In this document: piece after piece, positions 17,752 through 26,631 of the stretch
Layout: every line of letters starts with the position of its first letter
Numbering within the stretch: the stretch's first letter is position 1
Translations under genes and position numbers: made by a program
Assembly: GCF_001641635.1 (NCBI RefSeq)
Contig: NZ_LUUB01000079.1
Coordinates: 183,042-247,041 of the forward strand
Length of the DNA: 64,000 nucleotides
From: Bradyrhizobium centrolobii
Lineage (GTDB): Bacteria; Pseudomonadota; Alphaproteobacteria; Rhizobiales; Xanthobacteraceae
Direction: 5' to 3'
Notes under the pieces: model-generated
Database searches by the model: none
What the model was told of the DNA's origin: nothing
The model's input: the letters and a program-made list of their open reading frames with translations, nothing else

Positions 17752-17916
17752 TCAGCCTGCGAGGAGCGCGGCGACGAACGGCGCGGCCACCAAAGACATG
17801 AAGATAACCACCCGCACGAGCGCCAGCAGCGTCGAGTCGACCAGGTCGCGACGACATTGGTCGAGAATCGGAACAACACGCGGTGAGCTGGAAATGCGGG
17901 CCAAACGGTCGGCCAT
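17752..17916 (-). CDS. Small single-pass membrane protein, unknown function
   Basis: A 54-residue reading frame starting MADRLARISSSPRVVPI and ending with a hydrophobic stretch, LLALVRVVIFMSLVAAPFVA, then ALLAG and TGA. An AGAAGGGAC ribosome site sits at suitable spacing before the ATG at 17916. It is eight bases upstream of the glycosyltransferase-permease fusion, so it is probably the first gene of the polysaccharide operon. I do not recognise a family. The basic N terminus followed by one helix suggests a small inner-membrane accessory protein. It is also possible that it is spurious. Confidence 0.5.
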   Translation of the reverse strand: MADRLARISSSPRVVPILDQCRRDLVDSTLLALVRVVIFMSLVAAPFVAALLAG

Positions 17917-18041
17917 GGTCAATGTCCCTTCTAGTCGCGCCCTCAGTGGCGTCTCGTATATGTGGGAAAATTTACCACGTCAATCGGCAGCTGGGAAAAA
18001 GTGGGATTGTGTCCCACGCGGAGCACCGGTAATATTCGGTC

Positions 18042-18920
18042 ATGAATGCCAAGCTCGGGTCCAAGGCGGCTGATAAGTCGGCATCCCCACAGCCGAACGC
18101 CGCAGCGAAGCTGCACGCGCCGCTGGCGCGGCTGCTGCGCCCGTTGGTGCGGCTGTGCATCCGCAGCGGCATGACGTTCCCGGCGCTGGCGCAGCTCTTG
18201 CGCGAGCTCTTCGTCAACGTCGCCGAGCACGATTTCGCCCTCGAGGGAAAGGAGCAGACCGACAGCCGCGTCAGCCTGCTCACGGGAATCCACCGCAAGG
18301 AGGTGGCGCGGCTGCGCGGGGCCGGCGCGCCCGTGCACGAGGCGCCGGCGGCGGTGTCGCTGACGAGCGCGGTGATCGCGCGCTGGCTCGCTGCGCCCGA
18401 ATTCACCGATGCGAAAGGCGAACCGCTCGCCTTGCCGCGTACCGCCGAGGACGATGCACCGTCATTCGAGCAGCTCGTTGCCTCCGTCACCAAGGACGTG
18501 CGCCCGCGCGCGGTGCTCGACGAATGGCTCGACCGCAAGCTCGTCACCATTAACGGCGACGACGAGATCGAGCTGGTCGAGGCGGCCTTCGTCCCAACCG
18601 GCGAGGACGACAGCAAATGGCACTATCTTGGCCGCAACCTGCATGACCATATCGCGGCCGCCGCACAGAACGTGTCCGGGCCGGCGCCGCGTTTCCTCGA
18701 GCGCGCGGTTCACTACAACAATATCTCGCCGAAGCTCGCCCGGCGCCTCGAGGCGCGCTCGCGCGAGCTCGCGATGGACGCGCTGAAGACCGCCAACCGC
18801 GAGGCGAACCGCGCGCTCGCCAAGGACAAGGGCGGCGACGCCCGCTGGAATTTCGGCATCTACATCTATTGCGAGGATGCCGACGACGAAGGTGACGGAA
18901 ACGAAGGCGGTTCTTCATGA
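18042..18920 (+). CDS. DUF6502-family protein
   Basis: A 292-residue protein of unknown function. The segment LLRPLVRLCIRSGMTFPALA followed by QLLRELFVNVAE (about residues 29-60) and TDSRVSLLTGIHRKEVARLR (about 74-93) resemble a winged-helix region and match the DUF6502 pattern as I recall it. There is no signal peptide. Its stop overlaps the next start as ATGA (18917-18920), so it is translationally coupled to the DUF5666 protein. The helix-turn-helix-like start suggests, without proof, a regulatory role. An unusual AT-richer stretch lies just upstream at 17945-18040. Confidence 0.8.
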   Translation: MNAKLGSKAADKSASPQPNAAAKLHAPLARLLRPLVRLCIRSGMTFPALAQLLRELFVNVAEHDFALEGKEQTDSRVSLLTGIHRKEVARLRGAGAPVHEAPAAVSLTSAVIARWLAAPEFTDAKGEPLALPRTAEDDAPSFEQLVASVTKDVRPRAVLDEWLDRKLVTINGDDEIELVEAAFVPTGEDDSKWHYLGRNLHDHIAAAAQNVSGPAPRFLERAVHYNNISPKLARRLEARSRELAMDALKTANREANRALAKDKGGDARWNFGIYIYCEDADDEGDGNEGGSS

Positions 18921-20119
18921 GCCGGCCGCCGCTCATCTCTCGCCGTCTGCTGCTGACAGGGTTTTGGCTCGCCGGAACAGCCATTGCCCGCGCACAGGTC
19001 AAGCGCGGCACCGACCAGGGAATCGGCGGCACCGGCATCACGCGTGGCGACGATCACGGCATCGGCGGCACCGGCATCGTCGGCGTGATCCAGCGCTTCG
19101 GCAGCATCTACGTCAATGGCGAGCGCATCACTTACGCGAGCGACGTGCCGGTCCGCATCGACGGCGATGCGGCGAGCACGAAGGCCTTGCGCATCGGCCA
19201 GCTCGCGCGCGTGGTCGCGACCCGCCAGGCCGACGGCACACTCGTCACCCGCAACATCACCATCGCAAGCGAAGTCTCGGGTCCGATCGAGTCGGTGAAG
19301 GGCAACGAGCTGACCGTGCTCGGCCAGAAGGTGCTGTCGGGCGGCAGGGAGAGCTGGCGCCGCGCGGGCACCGTGGTCGCGGTCTTCGGCTTGCGCCGTA
19401 CCGACGGCGTGATCGTCGCAAGCCTGGTCGAACAGCGTGGCAATGCCGTGCCGCGCGTCACCGGTCTGGTCGAGCGCAGCCCCGACGGGCTGCACATTGG
19501 CGGGCTGAAGCTGAACGGCGTGGATCCCTTGCTGGTCGGCCAGCGCGTCCAGATCGAAGGCAGCACGAGCCAGGGCGTGATGCAGGCGTCGCGCACGCGG
19601 ATCGACGACTTCTCCGACCTCGTCGGCGCGAGCCGGCTATCGATCGAGGCCTATGTGCAGCGGGCGGGCGCGAACCTGCAGCTCGGCTCCGGGCTCGTGG
19701 CCCATGACGGGTCGCGCTTCGGGCCGGCGGCGGGTGAGGCGCGCATGGTGATCAACGGCGTGTTCGATCGTTCGCGCGGGCTGCAGGTCGATTCCGCGCA
19801 AGCGGTCGGCCAATTCCCGGGATCGCCGGCGCAGTCGCCGGGACGGAGCGCCCCCGGTGCGCCCGGCCACGCGCCCGGCGGCTCGATCCTGCATCCCCAA
19901 AGCGGCGCGCCCAGCCCGGCCGGCGGCCCGGGTGCGCCTGGTGCCCCCGGCACTGGCTCCGCGCCCGGACCGACTCCGGGTCCTGCGCCTTCGGGCCCTG
20001 GCATGCCGTCTGGACCCGGCGGCATGGGATCGCCCGGCGGGCCGATGGGGCCTGGTGGTGGAATGGGTGGTGGAGGCTTCGGCGGTCCCGGCGGCGGCAT
20101 GGGTGGCGGCCGGCGCTAA
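18917..20119 (+). CDS. DUF5666-domain exported protein with Gly/Pro-rich tail
   Basis: A 400-residue protein with an N-terminal export signal (SRRLLLTGFWLAGTAIARA). The twin arginine followed by LLL is compatible with Tat export. After it come two copies of a GIGGTGI element (about residues 35-41 and 48-54), then repeated small beta-rich units of the DUF5666 type (for example GSIYVNGERITYASDVPVRI). From about residue 300 the chain is low-complexity proline and glycine, ending in GGGMGGGRR. Function unknown. Coupling to the DUF6502 gene by a four-base overlap suggests they work together in the envelope. Confidence 0.8.
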   Translation: MSRPPLISRRLLLTGFWLAGTAIARAQVKRGTDQGIGGTGITRGDDHGIGGTGIVGVIQRFGSIYVNGERITYASDVPVRIDGDAASTKALRIGQLARVVATRQADGTLVTRNITIASEVSGPIESVKGNELTVLGQKVLSGGRESWRRAGTVVAVFGLRRTDGVIVASLVEQRGNAVPRVTGLVERSPDGLHIGGLKLNGVDPLLVGQRVQIEGSTSQGVMQASRTRIDDFSDLVGASRLSIEAYVQRAGANLQLGSGLVAHDGSRFGPAAGEARMVINGVFDRSRGLQVDSAQAVGQFPGSPAQSPGRSAPGAPGHAPGGSILHPQSGAPSPAGGPGAPGAPGTGSAPGPTPGPAPSGPGMPSGPGGMGSPGGPMGPGGGMGGGGFGGPGGGMGGGRR

Positions 20120-20124
20120 GATTC

Positions 20125-20145
20125 GGCGCGCATTAGCGGCGCGCC
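20125..20145. terminator. Hairpin between convergent genes
   Basis: GGCGCGC (20125-20131) pairs with GCGCGCC (20139-20145) over a seven-base loop between the ends of the DUF5666 and M23 genes. No T-run follows on either strand, so an intrinsic terminator is possible but weak. Confidence 0.35.
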
Positions 20146-20155
20146 CTCGAGGAGA

Positions 20156-21517
20156 CTAGCCCGCGCTCAGCCGCACGCCGGCGCGAAGAAATTTCTGCGG
20201 ATCGACCGCTTCGCCGTCGATGCGCGTTTCATAATGCAGGTGCGGGCCGGTCGAGCGGCCGGTCGATCCGACGAGACCGACCACCTGGCCAATCTTCACG
20301 ATCTCGCCGACCTTCACGTTGATCTCGGAGAGATGGCCGTAGCGGGTCGAAAGGCCATTGCCATGATCGACCTCGACCATGCGGCCGTAGCCTCCCGACC
20401 AGCCGGCCGAGACCACCTTGCCGTTGGCAGTGACGCGAACGGGATCGCCGGTCGCGGCGCGGAAGTCGAGCCCGGTATGCATCGCCGGCCGGCCGAGGAA
20501 GGGGTCGCTGCGCACGCCGAAGCCGGAGGTGAATTCGACCTCGCCGATGACGGGCTTTCGATAGGGCACGAGCGCCAGCGTGCGGTTGAGCCGGTCCATC
20601 TCGGCGCGGGTGGTGTTGATTCGATAGAGCTGCTTCTCGAACGGCCCGGCATTCGCGGTTAGTTTGACAGGTACAAAAGGTCCGCCCATGGCGCTGCGCG
20701 GCACGGCCGCCTCGAGGTCGGCGAGGTTCAGGCCGAGATCGCTGACGACGCCCCGCATCCGGCGCACCCGCGATTCCATGCCGTCCTCGACGGCGCTGAG
20801 CGCCGCTATTTGCCGACGCTCCACCTGATCAAGAGAGTTCTGCAGCCGGACCAGGACATTGTCGAAACCCTGGTTCTTGGCGAACTGACTGGGCGGCGGG
20901 CTGGCGACGGCAGGCGTACGCGATTCAAGCCGCGCTTCGCGATCCGGCGGCGCCACGAAGATGACGGTGTCGCTGATCGGCGAGGGCTTCGGCGTGCCCT
21001 GCATCGCGCCCTGGTTTGCATCGCCACGTTGCGGGGCGACGCGGGGAATCGATCCGGTGACGTCAGGCATGGCGCCGAGCGCTGTCGCCCGGGACTCCAG
21101 CGCCGTCTGGCGCTTCATGATCTGGTCGAGCTTTTGGTCGAATTGCTCCTGGTCGAGCAGCTGACGGCTGGTGGTGCGGTCGACCTTCGCGCGCAGCTCG
21201 GCGATCCGGTCCTCATAGGCATATTGCATCTCGGCCTGGCGGGCGATCAGCCGGGTCAGGACGTCGTCGCGAAAGGCGAAATAGGTGGCGGTCGCAGCCG
21301 ACCACAGTCCGAGCAGCACCACTGTGCCGACCACGATCCAGAACACCACAGGCCCGAAGCGGACCTGCTTGCCGGCGTGGACGATGGTGTAGGCGTCGTC
21401 CGTTGCGGGGAGGGGAATCGCGGCCGCTGCAGCGACGGGGCGCCGGTTGGAGGGCCGGCCGTGGTCGTGAGGATGATGTTGGGGGTAGTGCGAGTAGTGG
21501 GCAGAACTTTTCGACAT
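20156..21517 (-). CDS. M23-family metallopeptidase (LytM/NlpD-type endopeptidase)
   Basis: A 453-residue predicted peptidoglycan endopeptidase or divisome activator, anchored in the inner membrane by one helix (about residues 54-78, VVFWIVVGTVVLLGLW). A coiled-coil-rich middle part (about 85-300) links to a C-terminal LytM domain with HTGLDFRAATGDPV, GYGRMVEVDHGNG and GPHLHYE. The HxxxD and HxH zinc ligands are intact, so it should be catalytically active. The ATG at 21517 is favoured because GGGAG sits seven bases before it; an in-frame GTG at 21523 is too close to that site. Confidence 0.9.
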   Translation of the reverse strand: MSKSSAHYSHYPQHHPHDHGRPSNRRPVAAAAAIPLPATDDAYTIVHAGKQVRFGPVVFWIVVGTVVLLGLWSAATATYFAFRDDVLTRLIARQAEMQYAYEDRIAELRAKVDRTTSRQLLDQEQFDQKLDQIMKRQTALESRATALGAMPDVTGSIPRVAPQRGDANQGAMQGTPKPSPISDTVIFVAPPDREARLESRTPAVASPPPSQFAKNQGFDNVLVRLQNSLDQVERRQIAALSAVEDGMESRVRRMRGVVSDLGLNLADLEAAVPRSAMGGPFVPVKLTANAGPFEKQLYRINTTRAEMDRLNRTLALVPYRKPVIGEVEFTSGFGVRSDPFLGRPAMHTGLDFRAATGDPVRVTANGKVVSAGWSGGYGRMVEVDHGNGLSTRYGHLSEINVKVGEIVKIGQVVGLVGSTGRSTGPHLHYETRIDGEAVDPQKFLRAGVRLSAG

Positions 21518-21628
21518 CGGCACTCCCGCGCCGGTCGGAAAGGTTCCTTGCGGCCTAATTGCCGCAGCAATCTGGGTCGGTCATGGTTAATTTTCCGGAA
21601 ACGGGAACATTCGAATTCGAAGGCCTGG

Positions 21629-22324
21629 TTAAAGAAGGCTTCTTGCCGCGGCGAGCACGTCGTCGGCATGACCTTCGACGCGGACGTTGCGCCAGATCCT
21701 GGCTATTTTGCCGTTGGCGCCGATCAGCACCGTGGTGCGAAGAATCCCCAGGAAGGTCTTGCCATACATGGATTTTTCGCCCCAGGCGCCATACGCCTCC
21801 AGCATCTCATGCTGCTCGTCCGAAATGAGAGGAACGCCGAGCTTGTGCTTGTCGCGGAATTTCTCCTGGGCTTTGACCGGGTCGGCGGAGATGCCGAGCA
21901 CGGCCGCGCCGGCCTCAGCGAACGCGTCCGCGAGGCGCGTGAAGTCGATGGCCTCGCGGGTACAGCCCGGGGTGTCGGCGCGGGGATAGAAGAACAGCAC
22001 GAGCTTGCGGCCGGCGTAGTCCGACAGCGTGGCCACGCCGCCGCCGTCGCGGGGCAGGCGGAACGCGGGGGCGTTATGGCCCTCGGTCAGGGCGACTTTG
22101 GCGGTGGTCGCAGACGCGGCGGCGGGTTTGGAAGATGTTAACCGTTTCGATGTGGCCTTATGCGATGCTGCCTTTGCTGTTGTCTTGCCTGACTTGCTTG
22201 CTGGCGCCCGTTGCGATTTCGCGGGCTTTGCTTGTGCCGATGCCCGCGTTTTCGGGGCCTTCTTCCTTGCTGTCGGACCGCCGGAGGCTGTTTTGGACGA
22301 TTTCTTTCGGGATTTCTTGGACAT
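21629..22324 (-). CDS. Peroxiredoxin (BCP/PrxQ type) with lysine/alanine-rich N-terminal extension
   Basis: A 231-residue thiol peroxidase that reduces hydrogen peroxide and organic peroxides. The peroxidatic cysteine is C121 in YPRADTPGCTREA. The residue five places on, a resolving cysteine in E. coli BCP, is isoleucine here, and I see no other cysteine, so it must be regenerated by an external thiol. Residues 1 to about 75 form a basic, low-complexity tail (repeated KKSRKK, KKAPK, KPAK, SKSGK), making the protein about 75 residues longer than the usual 155. The start at 22324 follows GGAAGG. It diverges from the AsmA-like gene. Confidence 0.9.
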   Translation of the reverse strand: MSKKSRKKSSKTASGGPTARKKAPKTRASAQAKPAKSQRAPASKSGKTTAKAASHKATSKRLTSSKPAAASATTAKVALTEGHNAPAFRLPRDGGGVATLSDYAGRKLVLFFYPRADTPGCTREAIDFTRLADAFAEAGAAVLGISADPVKAQEKFRDKHKLGVPLISDEQHEMLEAYGAWGEKSMYGKTFLGILRTTVLIGANGKIARIWRNVRVEGHADDVLAAARSLL

Positions 22325-22615
22325 ACGCCTTCCTTTCGTCGCTTTCGGCGGGTCAACCAAAGAGGTATTGCAGCTCCCGTCAGGTGTGGCGGATTCGCGC
22401 CCTCGGCTGGGCAAGTCTGACGGCGGCGGAGTATGGTTACAAGGAATTCCAAGCATCACCCCACTGCTCGTTGAACGCGCTCCCGGGGCTAAATGACGAA
22501 CAGCAGGAATATTCGAGGAATGGCGGCAATGCCGGCGCGGGGGCCTTCGATCCCCCTCGACGGGTGCGGCCCCGGCGGCGCTCAATCCTACGATGGGCGC
22601 CTGTATCGAGAGGCA

Positions 22616-25600
22616 ATGGCAAGGGACACGTCGCCCCAGGATCAATATCGGGATTACGATCGGCGCGGCGGCGTCGAGGCGCCGCAGGAATGGGACGAGG
22701 CCGACTGGGATCCGGATCAGGAGGAGGCGGCGGGCGATCGTGCACGCCGGCTGTTGTCGCGTTCCGGTTCGGGCTTCCATCGCTTCGGTGGCGGTTTTGG
22801 CTCCTTCCGGCGGTGGCTGGCCGCTGATCGCTGGCTGAAGCGACTAGCCGTCGTCGTCGGTGCCCTCATCGTTATCTTCGTCGGCTGTTTCGGCGCGCTG
22901 TGGTGGCGGCTCGGCGCCGGCCCCATCAACCTCGACATCGCGACGCCCTGGCTCGCGGCGGCGATCGAGGACAATATCGGCAACGGTAACACCGTCGAGG
23001 TCGGCGGCACCCAGATCGAGCGGGCCGGCCGGATCCGTATCGCTGTGCGCATCCGCGACATCATCGTTCGCGACCGCGACCGCGCCATCGTGGCAAGCGC
23101 GCCCAAGGCCGAGGTGAGGCTGTCCGGCACCGCGCTGCTGATGGGCCGGCTGCGCGCCGAGAGTCTTAATCTGGTCGATGCCGAGCTTGCTATCCGCATC
23201 GCGCCTGACGGGACCGTCACGGTGTCGGCCGGCGACACCGCCAAGCCTCTGGCGACCGGAGTCGCGTCGAAGAAGGAAGCCGGCTTCCCGCCGACGTTCC
23301 CGCGCAACGGATCTGCGCCGCCGCCCGCGGCGGTGACACCCGATGCATCTGCCAGCCCCAACGCGCCGGCGGCGGCACCTGCGAGCAACGCCCAGAGCGG
23401 CATTCTCGCTGGTCTCGATTGGCTCGACAGCCTGAGCATGACCGGGCTCGACGGCCAGAACCTCAACGAGATCGGTCTCAAGAACGGCAATCTGATCGTC
23501 GACGATCAGCAGCGCGGCAGCAAATGGACGTTCGAGAACATCACGCTCAACCTGCGCCGGCCAAGCCATGGTGGCGTCGCGCTCAGCCTCGGCGAGGAAG
23601 GTGCGCGCCCATGGATGCTGCGCGCCACGATCGGGCCGGTCGAGAACGGCGTGCGCTCGGTCGACATCCGCGCCGACAAGGTTTCGACCTCCAACATCCT
23701 CCTGGCGCTGCGGGTCAAGGACCTGACCTACAACGCCGACCTGCCGCTGACCGGCGAGCTCAAGGGCGAGCTTGGCCGCGACGGCGTGCCGACCTATTTC
23801 CGCGGCAAGATCGCAGTCGGCGAGGGCAACATCATCGACACCGATACGCCCGATTATCCGATGGCGATCGATTCCGCCGAGATCAATGTCGAGTGGGATG
23901 CCGGCCGGCGTGTGCTGGTCGCGCCGTTCAAGATCATCTCGGGCGCCAACCGTGTCACGCTTCTGGCGCATCTCGAGCCGCCCAACGGCACCACCAACGA
24001 CTGGCAGCTCGGCTTCAGCGGCGGTTCGATTCTCCTCGGCGGCATCGACAACGAGCCGCCCCTGGTCTTCAACCGCATCGCGATCGGCTTCCGCTTCGAC
24101 TCCGACCACAAGCGCGTGCTGCTGACACAGGCCGATATCAGCAATGGCGAGATCGGCGTCGCCGGCACGGGCGCCATTGACTATTCGGGCGAGCCGCGGC
24201 TGACGCTGGGGTTTGCCGGGACGCCGATGTCGGCCTCCGCCCTGAAGCGGATGTGGCCGACGCTTATTGTTCCAGAGCTACGCGAATGGGTGATCGAGCG
24301 GATCGAGCGCGGCACGCTCCAGCGCATCGAGATCGGCATCAACTCGCCGGTGCGCAACCTTCCGCGCAAGGGGCCGCCGATCCCCGACGACGGCCTGTCG
24401 GTCAACATCGTGGCGAACGGCGTGGCGGTTCGTCCCGTCGATGGCATGCCGGTGGTGCATGATGCCGATCTGAAGGCGCGCGTGACCGGGCGCACGGCGA
24501 CCGTGACGATCGGGCAGGGCATTGCGGATACGCCTGCCGGACGCAAGATCACGATCTCCGACTTCACCTTCGAGGTGCCGGACATGGCGCCAAAGCCGTC
24601 GCCCTCGCGGAGCAAATTCCGCGTTGACGGACCCGTGCCTGCGGCGGCCGAAATGCTCGCCAATGATCGCCTGAGTGATCTGTCGGCGACCGTCGTCGAT
24701 CCCAACACCAGCAAGGGGACGTTCTCGGCGAACATCCAGCTCGGCATGCCGGTCAAGGGCGAGCTGACCAAGGCCGACACCACCTATGCCGTCACCGCCG
24801 ATCTCAACGGCTTCGCCGCCGACAAGCTGGTGATGAACCAGAAGCTCGAAGCCAACAATCTCAAGATCGTCGCCAATAATCAGGGTTATCAGGTCAAGGG
24901 CGACGTCAAGATCAACGGGCAGGCGGCTTCGCTCGACTATCGCAAGCCGGCTGAAGGCGATGCGGACGTCCGTTTGCAGGCCACGCTCGACGACGCGAGC
25001 CGGGCGCGTCTGGGCTTCGATCTCAGCCCCGCCGTCAGCGGCTCGCTGCCGATCAAGGTCTCCGGCAAGATTGCAAGTGGCCCCGACCAGACGACTAAGC
25101 TCGGCATCGAGGCCGACCTGACTTCGGTCAAGCTCGACAACATCCTGCCTGGCTGGGTCAAGCTGCCGGGCAAATCGGGCAAGGCCACCTTCAAGGTGGT
25201 GCCGACGGCGCAATCGACGCGTCTCGAAGATATCGTCATCGAAGGCAGCGGCGCCTCGATCAAGGGCTCGCTCGAGGTCGATCAGAACGGCGATCTGATG
25301 AATGCGAACTTCCCGACCTACGCGCCCTCCGACGGCGACAAGGCGTCGTTGAAGGTCGAGCGCGGTCCCGACGGCGTAATTCGCGGCAGCATGCGCGGCG
25401 ACGTGTTCGACGGCCGCGGTTTCCTCAAGTCGGCGATCTCGGGCAATTCCAAGGACGACGGCAAGAGCAAGCTGAAGAATGTCGACTTCGACATCGACGT
25501 GAAGCTCGGCGCGGTTGCCGGTTTCAACGGCGAGGCGATGCGCAGCGTCGATGCCAAGATGTCGAAACGCAATGGTGCCGTCAAAGCTTTCACCCTGAGC

Positions 25601-26341
25601 GGCAAGGTCGGCCGCGACACGCCGGTGGCAGCCGATCTGCGTGGCGGTCGCGCGCAGGGCAGCCGCGAGGTGATCTATCTCCAGACCAACGACGCTGGCG
25701 CCTTCCTGCGTTTCACCGACACCTACACCAAGGCCGTCGGCGGCCAGATGGTGGTGGCGATGGAGCCGCCGACGTCAGAGCCTTCGACCGCCAGGGAAGG
25801 CCTGATCAACGTCCGCGACTTCACGGTGAAGGGCGAAGCGCAGCTCGAGCGCGTTGCCGCAGGCGCGCCCAACGGGACGGGGAGCGGCGTCTCCTTCAGC
25901 GCGCTGCGCGCGGAGTTCACGCGGCAAAACGGCGCGCTGACGATCCGCGACGGCGTGGTCAAGGGGCCGATGATCGGCGCCACCATCGAGGGCTCGATCG
26001 ACTATCCCGGCAACCAGGTCTGCATGAGCGGCACCTTCGTGCCGATGTACGGCGTCAACAACATCTTCGGCCAGATACCCTTGTTCGGCATCTTCCTCGG
26101 CGGCGGCAACAATGAGGGCCTGATCGGCGTGACCTATGAGGTCGTCGGCACGCCCGCCGCGCCGGTGATGCGCGTCAATCCGATCTCCGCGATGGCGCCG
26201 GGCCTGTTCCGCAAGATCTTCGAGTTCAACACCGGCAAGCAGAACTCGCCGATCGACGAGCTCCCGTCGCAGCAGTCGAACGATCCGCCCGGACCGTCAT
26301 CGCGTCAGCTGTCGAACGGCTGCAACCTCGCGCGGCGATAG
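22616..26341 (+). CDS. Large AsmA-like protein with DUF3971 (YhdP/TamB-type lipid transport family)
   Basis: A protein of about 1241 residues. A charged cytoplasmic N terminus is followed by one membrane helix (LAVVVGALIVIFVGCFGALWW) and a very long periplasmic beta-rich region. The C-terminal block with GNQVCMSGTFVPMYGVNNIF and IPLFGIFLGGGNNEGLIGVT is typical of AsmA_2/DUF3971 proteins, which are thought to form bridges for phospholipids between the membranes. The start is uncertain. The frame is open from ATG 22493, and ATG 22529 has GAGGA nine bases upstream; 22616 (MARDTSP) is preferred because the protein becomes charged and plausible there and GAGAGG precedes it. It diverges from the peroxiredoxin gene. 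Confidence 0.85.
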   Translation: MARDTSPQDQYRDYDRRGGVEAPQEWDEADWDPDQEEAAGDRARRLLSRSGSGFHRFGGGFGSFRRWLAADRWLKRLAVVVGALIVIFVGCFGALWWRLGAGPINLDIATPWLAAAIEDNIGNGNTVEVGGTQIERAGRIRIAVRIRDIIVRDRDRAIVASAPKAEVRLSGTALLMGRLRAESLNLVDAELAIRIAPDGTVTVSAGDTAKPLATGVASKKEAGFPPTFPRNGSAPPPAAVTPDASASPNAPAAAPASNAQSGILAGLDWLDSLSMTGLDGQNLNEIGLKNGNLIVDDQQRGSKWTFENITLNLRRPSHGGVALSLGEEGARPWMLRATIGPVENGVRSVDIRADKVSTSNILLALRVKDLTYNADLPLTGELKGELGRDGVPTYFRGKIAVGEGNIIDTDTPDYPMAIDSAEINVEWDAGRRVLVAPFKIISGANRVTLLAHLEPPNGTTNDWQLGFSGGSILLGGIDNEPPLVFNRIAIGFRFDSDHKRVLLTQADISNGEIGVAGTGAIDYSGEPRLTLGFAGTPMSASALKRMWPTLIVPELREWVIERIERGTLQRIEIGINSPVRNLPRKGPPIPDDGLSVNIVANGVAVRPVDGMPVVHDADLKARVTGRTATVTIGQGIADTPAGRKITISDFTFEVPDMAPKPSPSRSKFRVDGPVPAAAEMLANDRLSDLSATVVDPNTSKGTFSANIQLGMPVKGELTKADTTYAVTADLNGFAADKLVMNQKLEANNLKIVANNQGYQVKGDVKINGQAASLDYRKPAEGDADVRLQATLDDASRARLGFDLSPAVSGSLPIKVSGKIASGPDQTTKLGIEADLTSVKLDNILPGWVKLPGKSGKATFKVVPTAQSTRLEDIVIEGSGASIKGSLEVDQNGDLMNANFPTYAPSDGDKASLKVERGPDGVIRGSMRGDVFDGRGFLKSAISGNSKDDGKSKLKNVDFDIDVKLGAVAGFNGEAMRSVDAKMSKRNGAVKAFTLSGKVGRDTPVAADLRGGRAQGSREVIYLQTNDAGAFLRFTDTYTKAVGGQMVVAMEPPTSEPSTAREGLINVRDFTVKGEAQLERVAAGAPNGTGSGVSFSALRAEFTRQNGALTIRDGVVKGPMIGATIEGSIDYPGNQVCMSGTFVPMYGVNNIFGQIPLFGIFLGGGNNEGLIGVTYEVVGTPAAPVMRVNPISAMAPGLFRKIFEFNTGKQNSPIDELPSQQSNDPPGPSSRQLSNGCNLARR

Positions 26342-26372
26342 CGCATGCCAGTTTGAGGCGGTCGGCCGTTCA

Positions 26373-26535
26373 GATCACCTCTCCCCAGCGGGGAGAGGTC
26401 GAATTGCGCCTGGCGATGCGGAGCATCGTCCAGTGCAATCCGGGTGAGGGGCCGCAGCGCTCAGTGAGACCGTAACCCCTCACCCGGATCGCATCTTTCG
26501 ATGCGATCCGACCTCTCCCTACGGGAGAGGTGATC
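26373..26535. repeat. Palindromic intergenic repeat element (REP/MITE-like)
   Basis: A 163-bp element whose ends are inverted (GATCACCTCTCC at 26373, GGAGAGGTGATC at 26524-26535). Each end is itself a hairpin: CCTCTCCCC-agc-GGGGAGAGG on the left and CCTCTCCC-tac-GGGAGAGG on the right. Inside, CCGGGTGAGGGG (about 26440) pairs with CCCCTCACCCGG (about 26476). Elements of this kind are dispersed in Bradyrhizobium genomes. It lies between the convergent AsmA-like and chemoreceptor genes. Confidence 0.85.
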
Positions 26536-26631
26536 CGTGTTCTGGGCTCTCTCTGAGTTCGACCAAACCGCATTGCGCTTCAGCGCGAACTCGTTCCCGC
26601 GGATCAATTGCTGTGAGGGTGGTTGCGCCGC

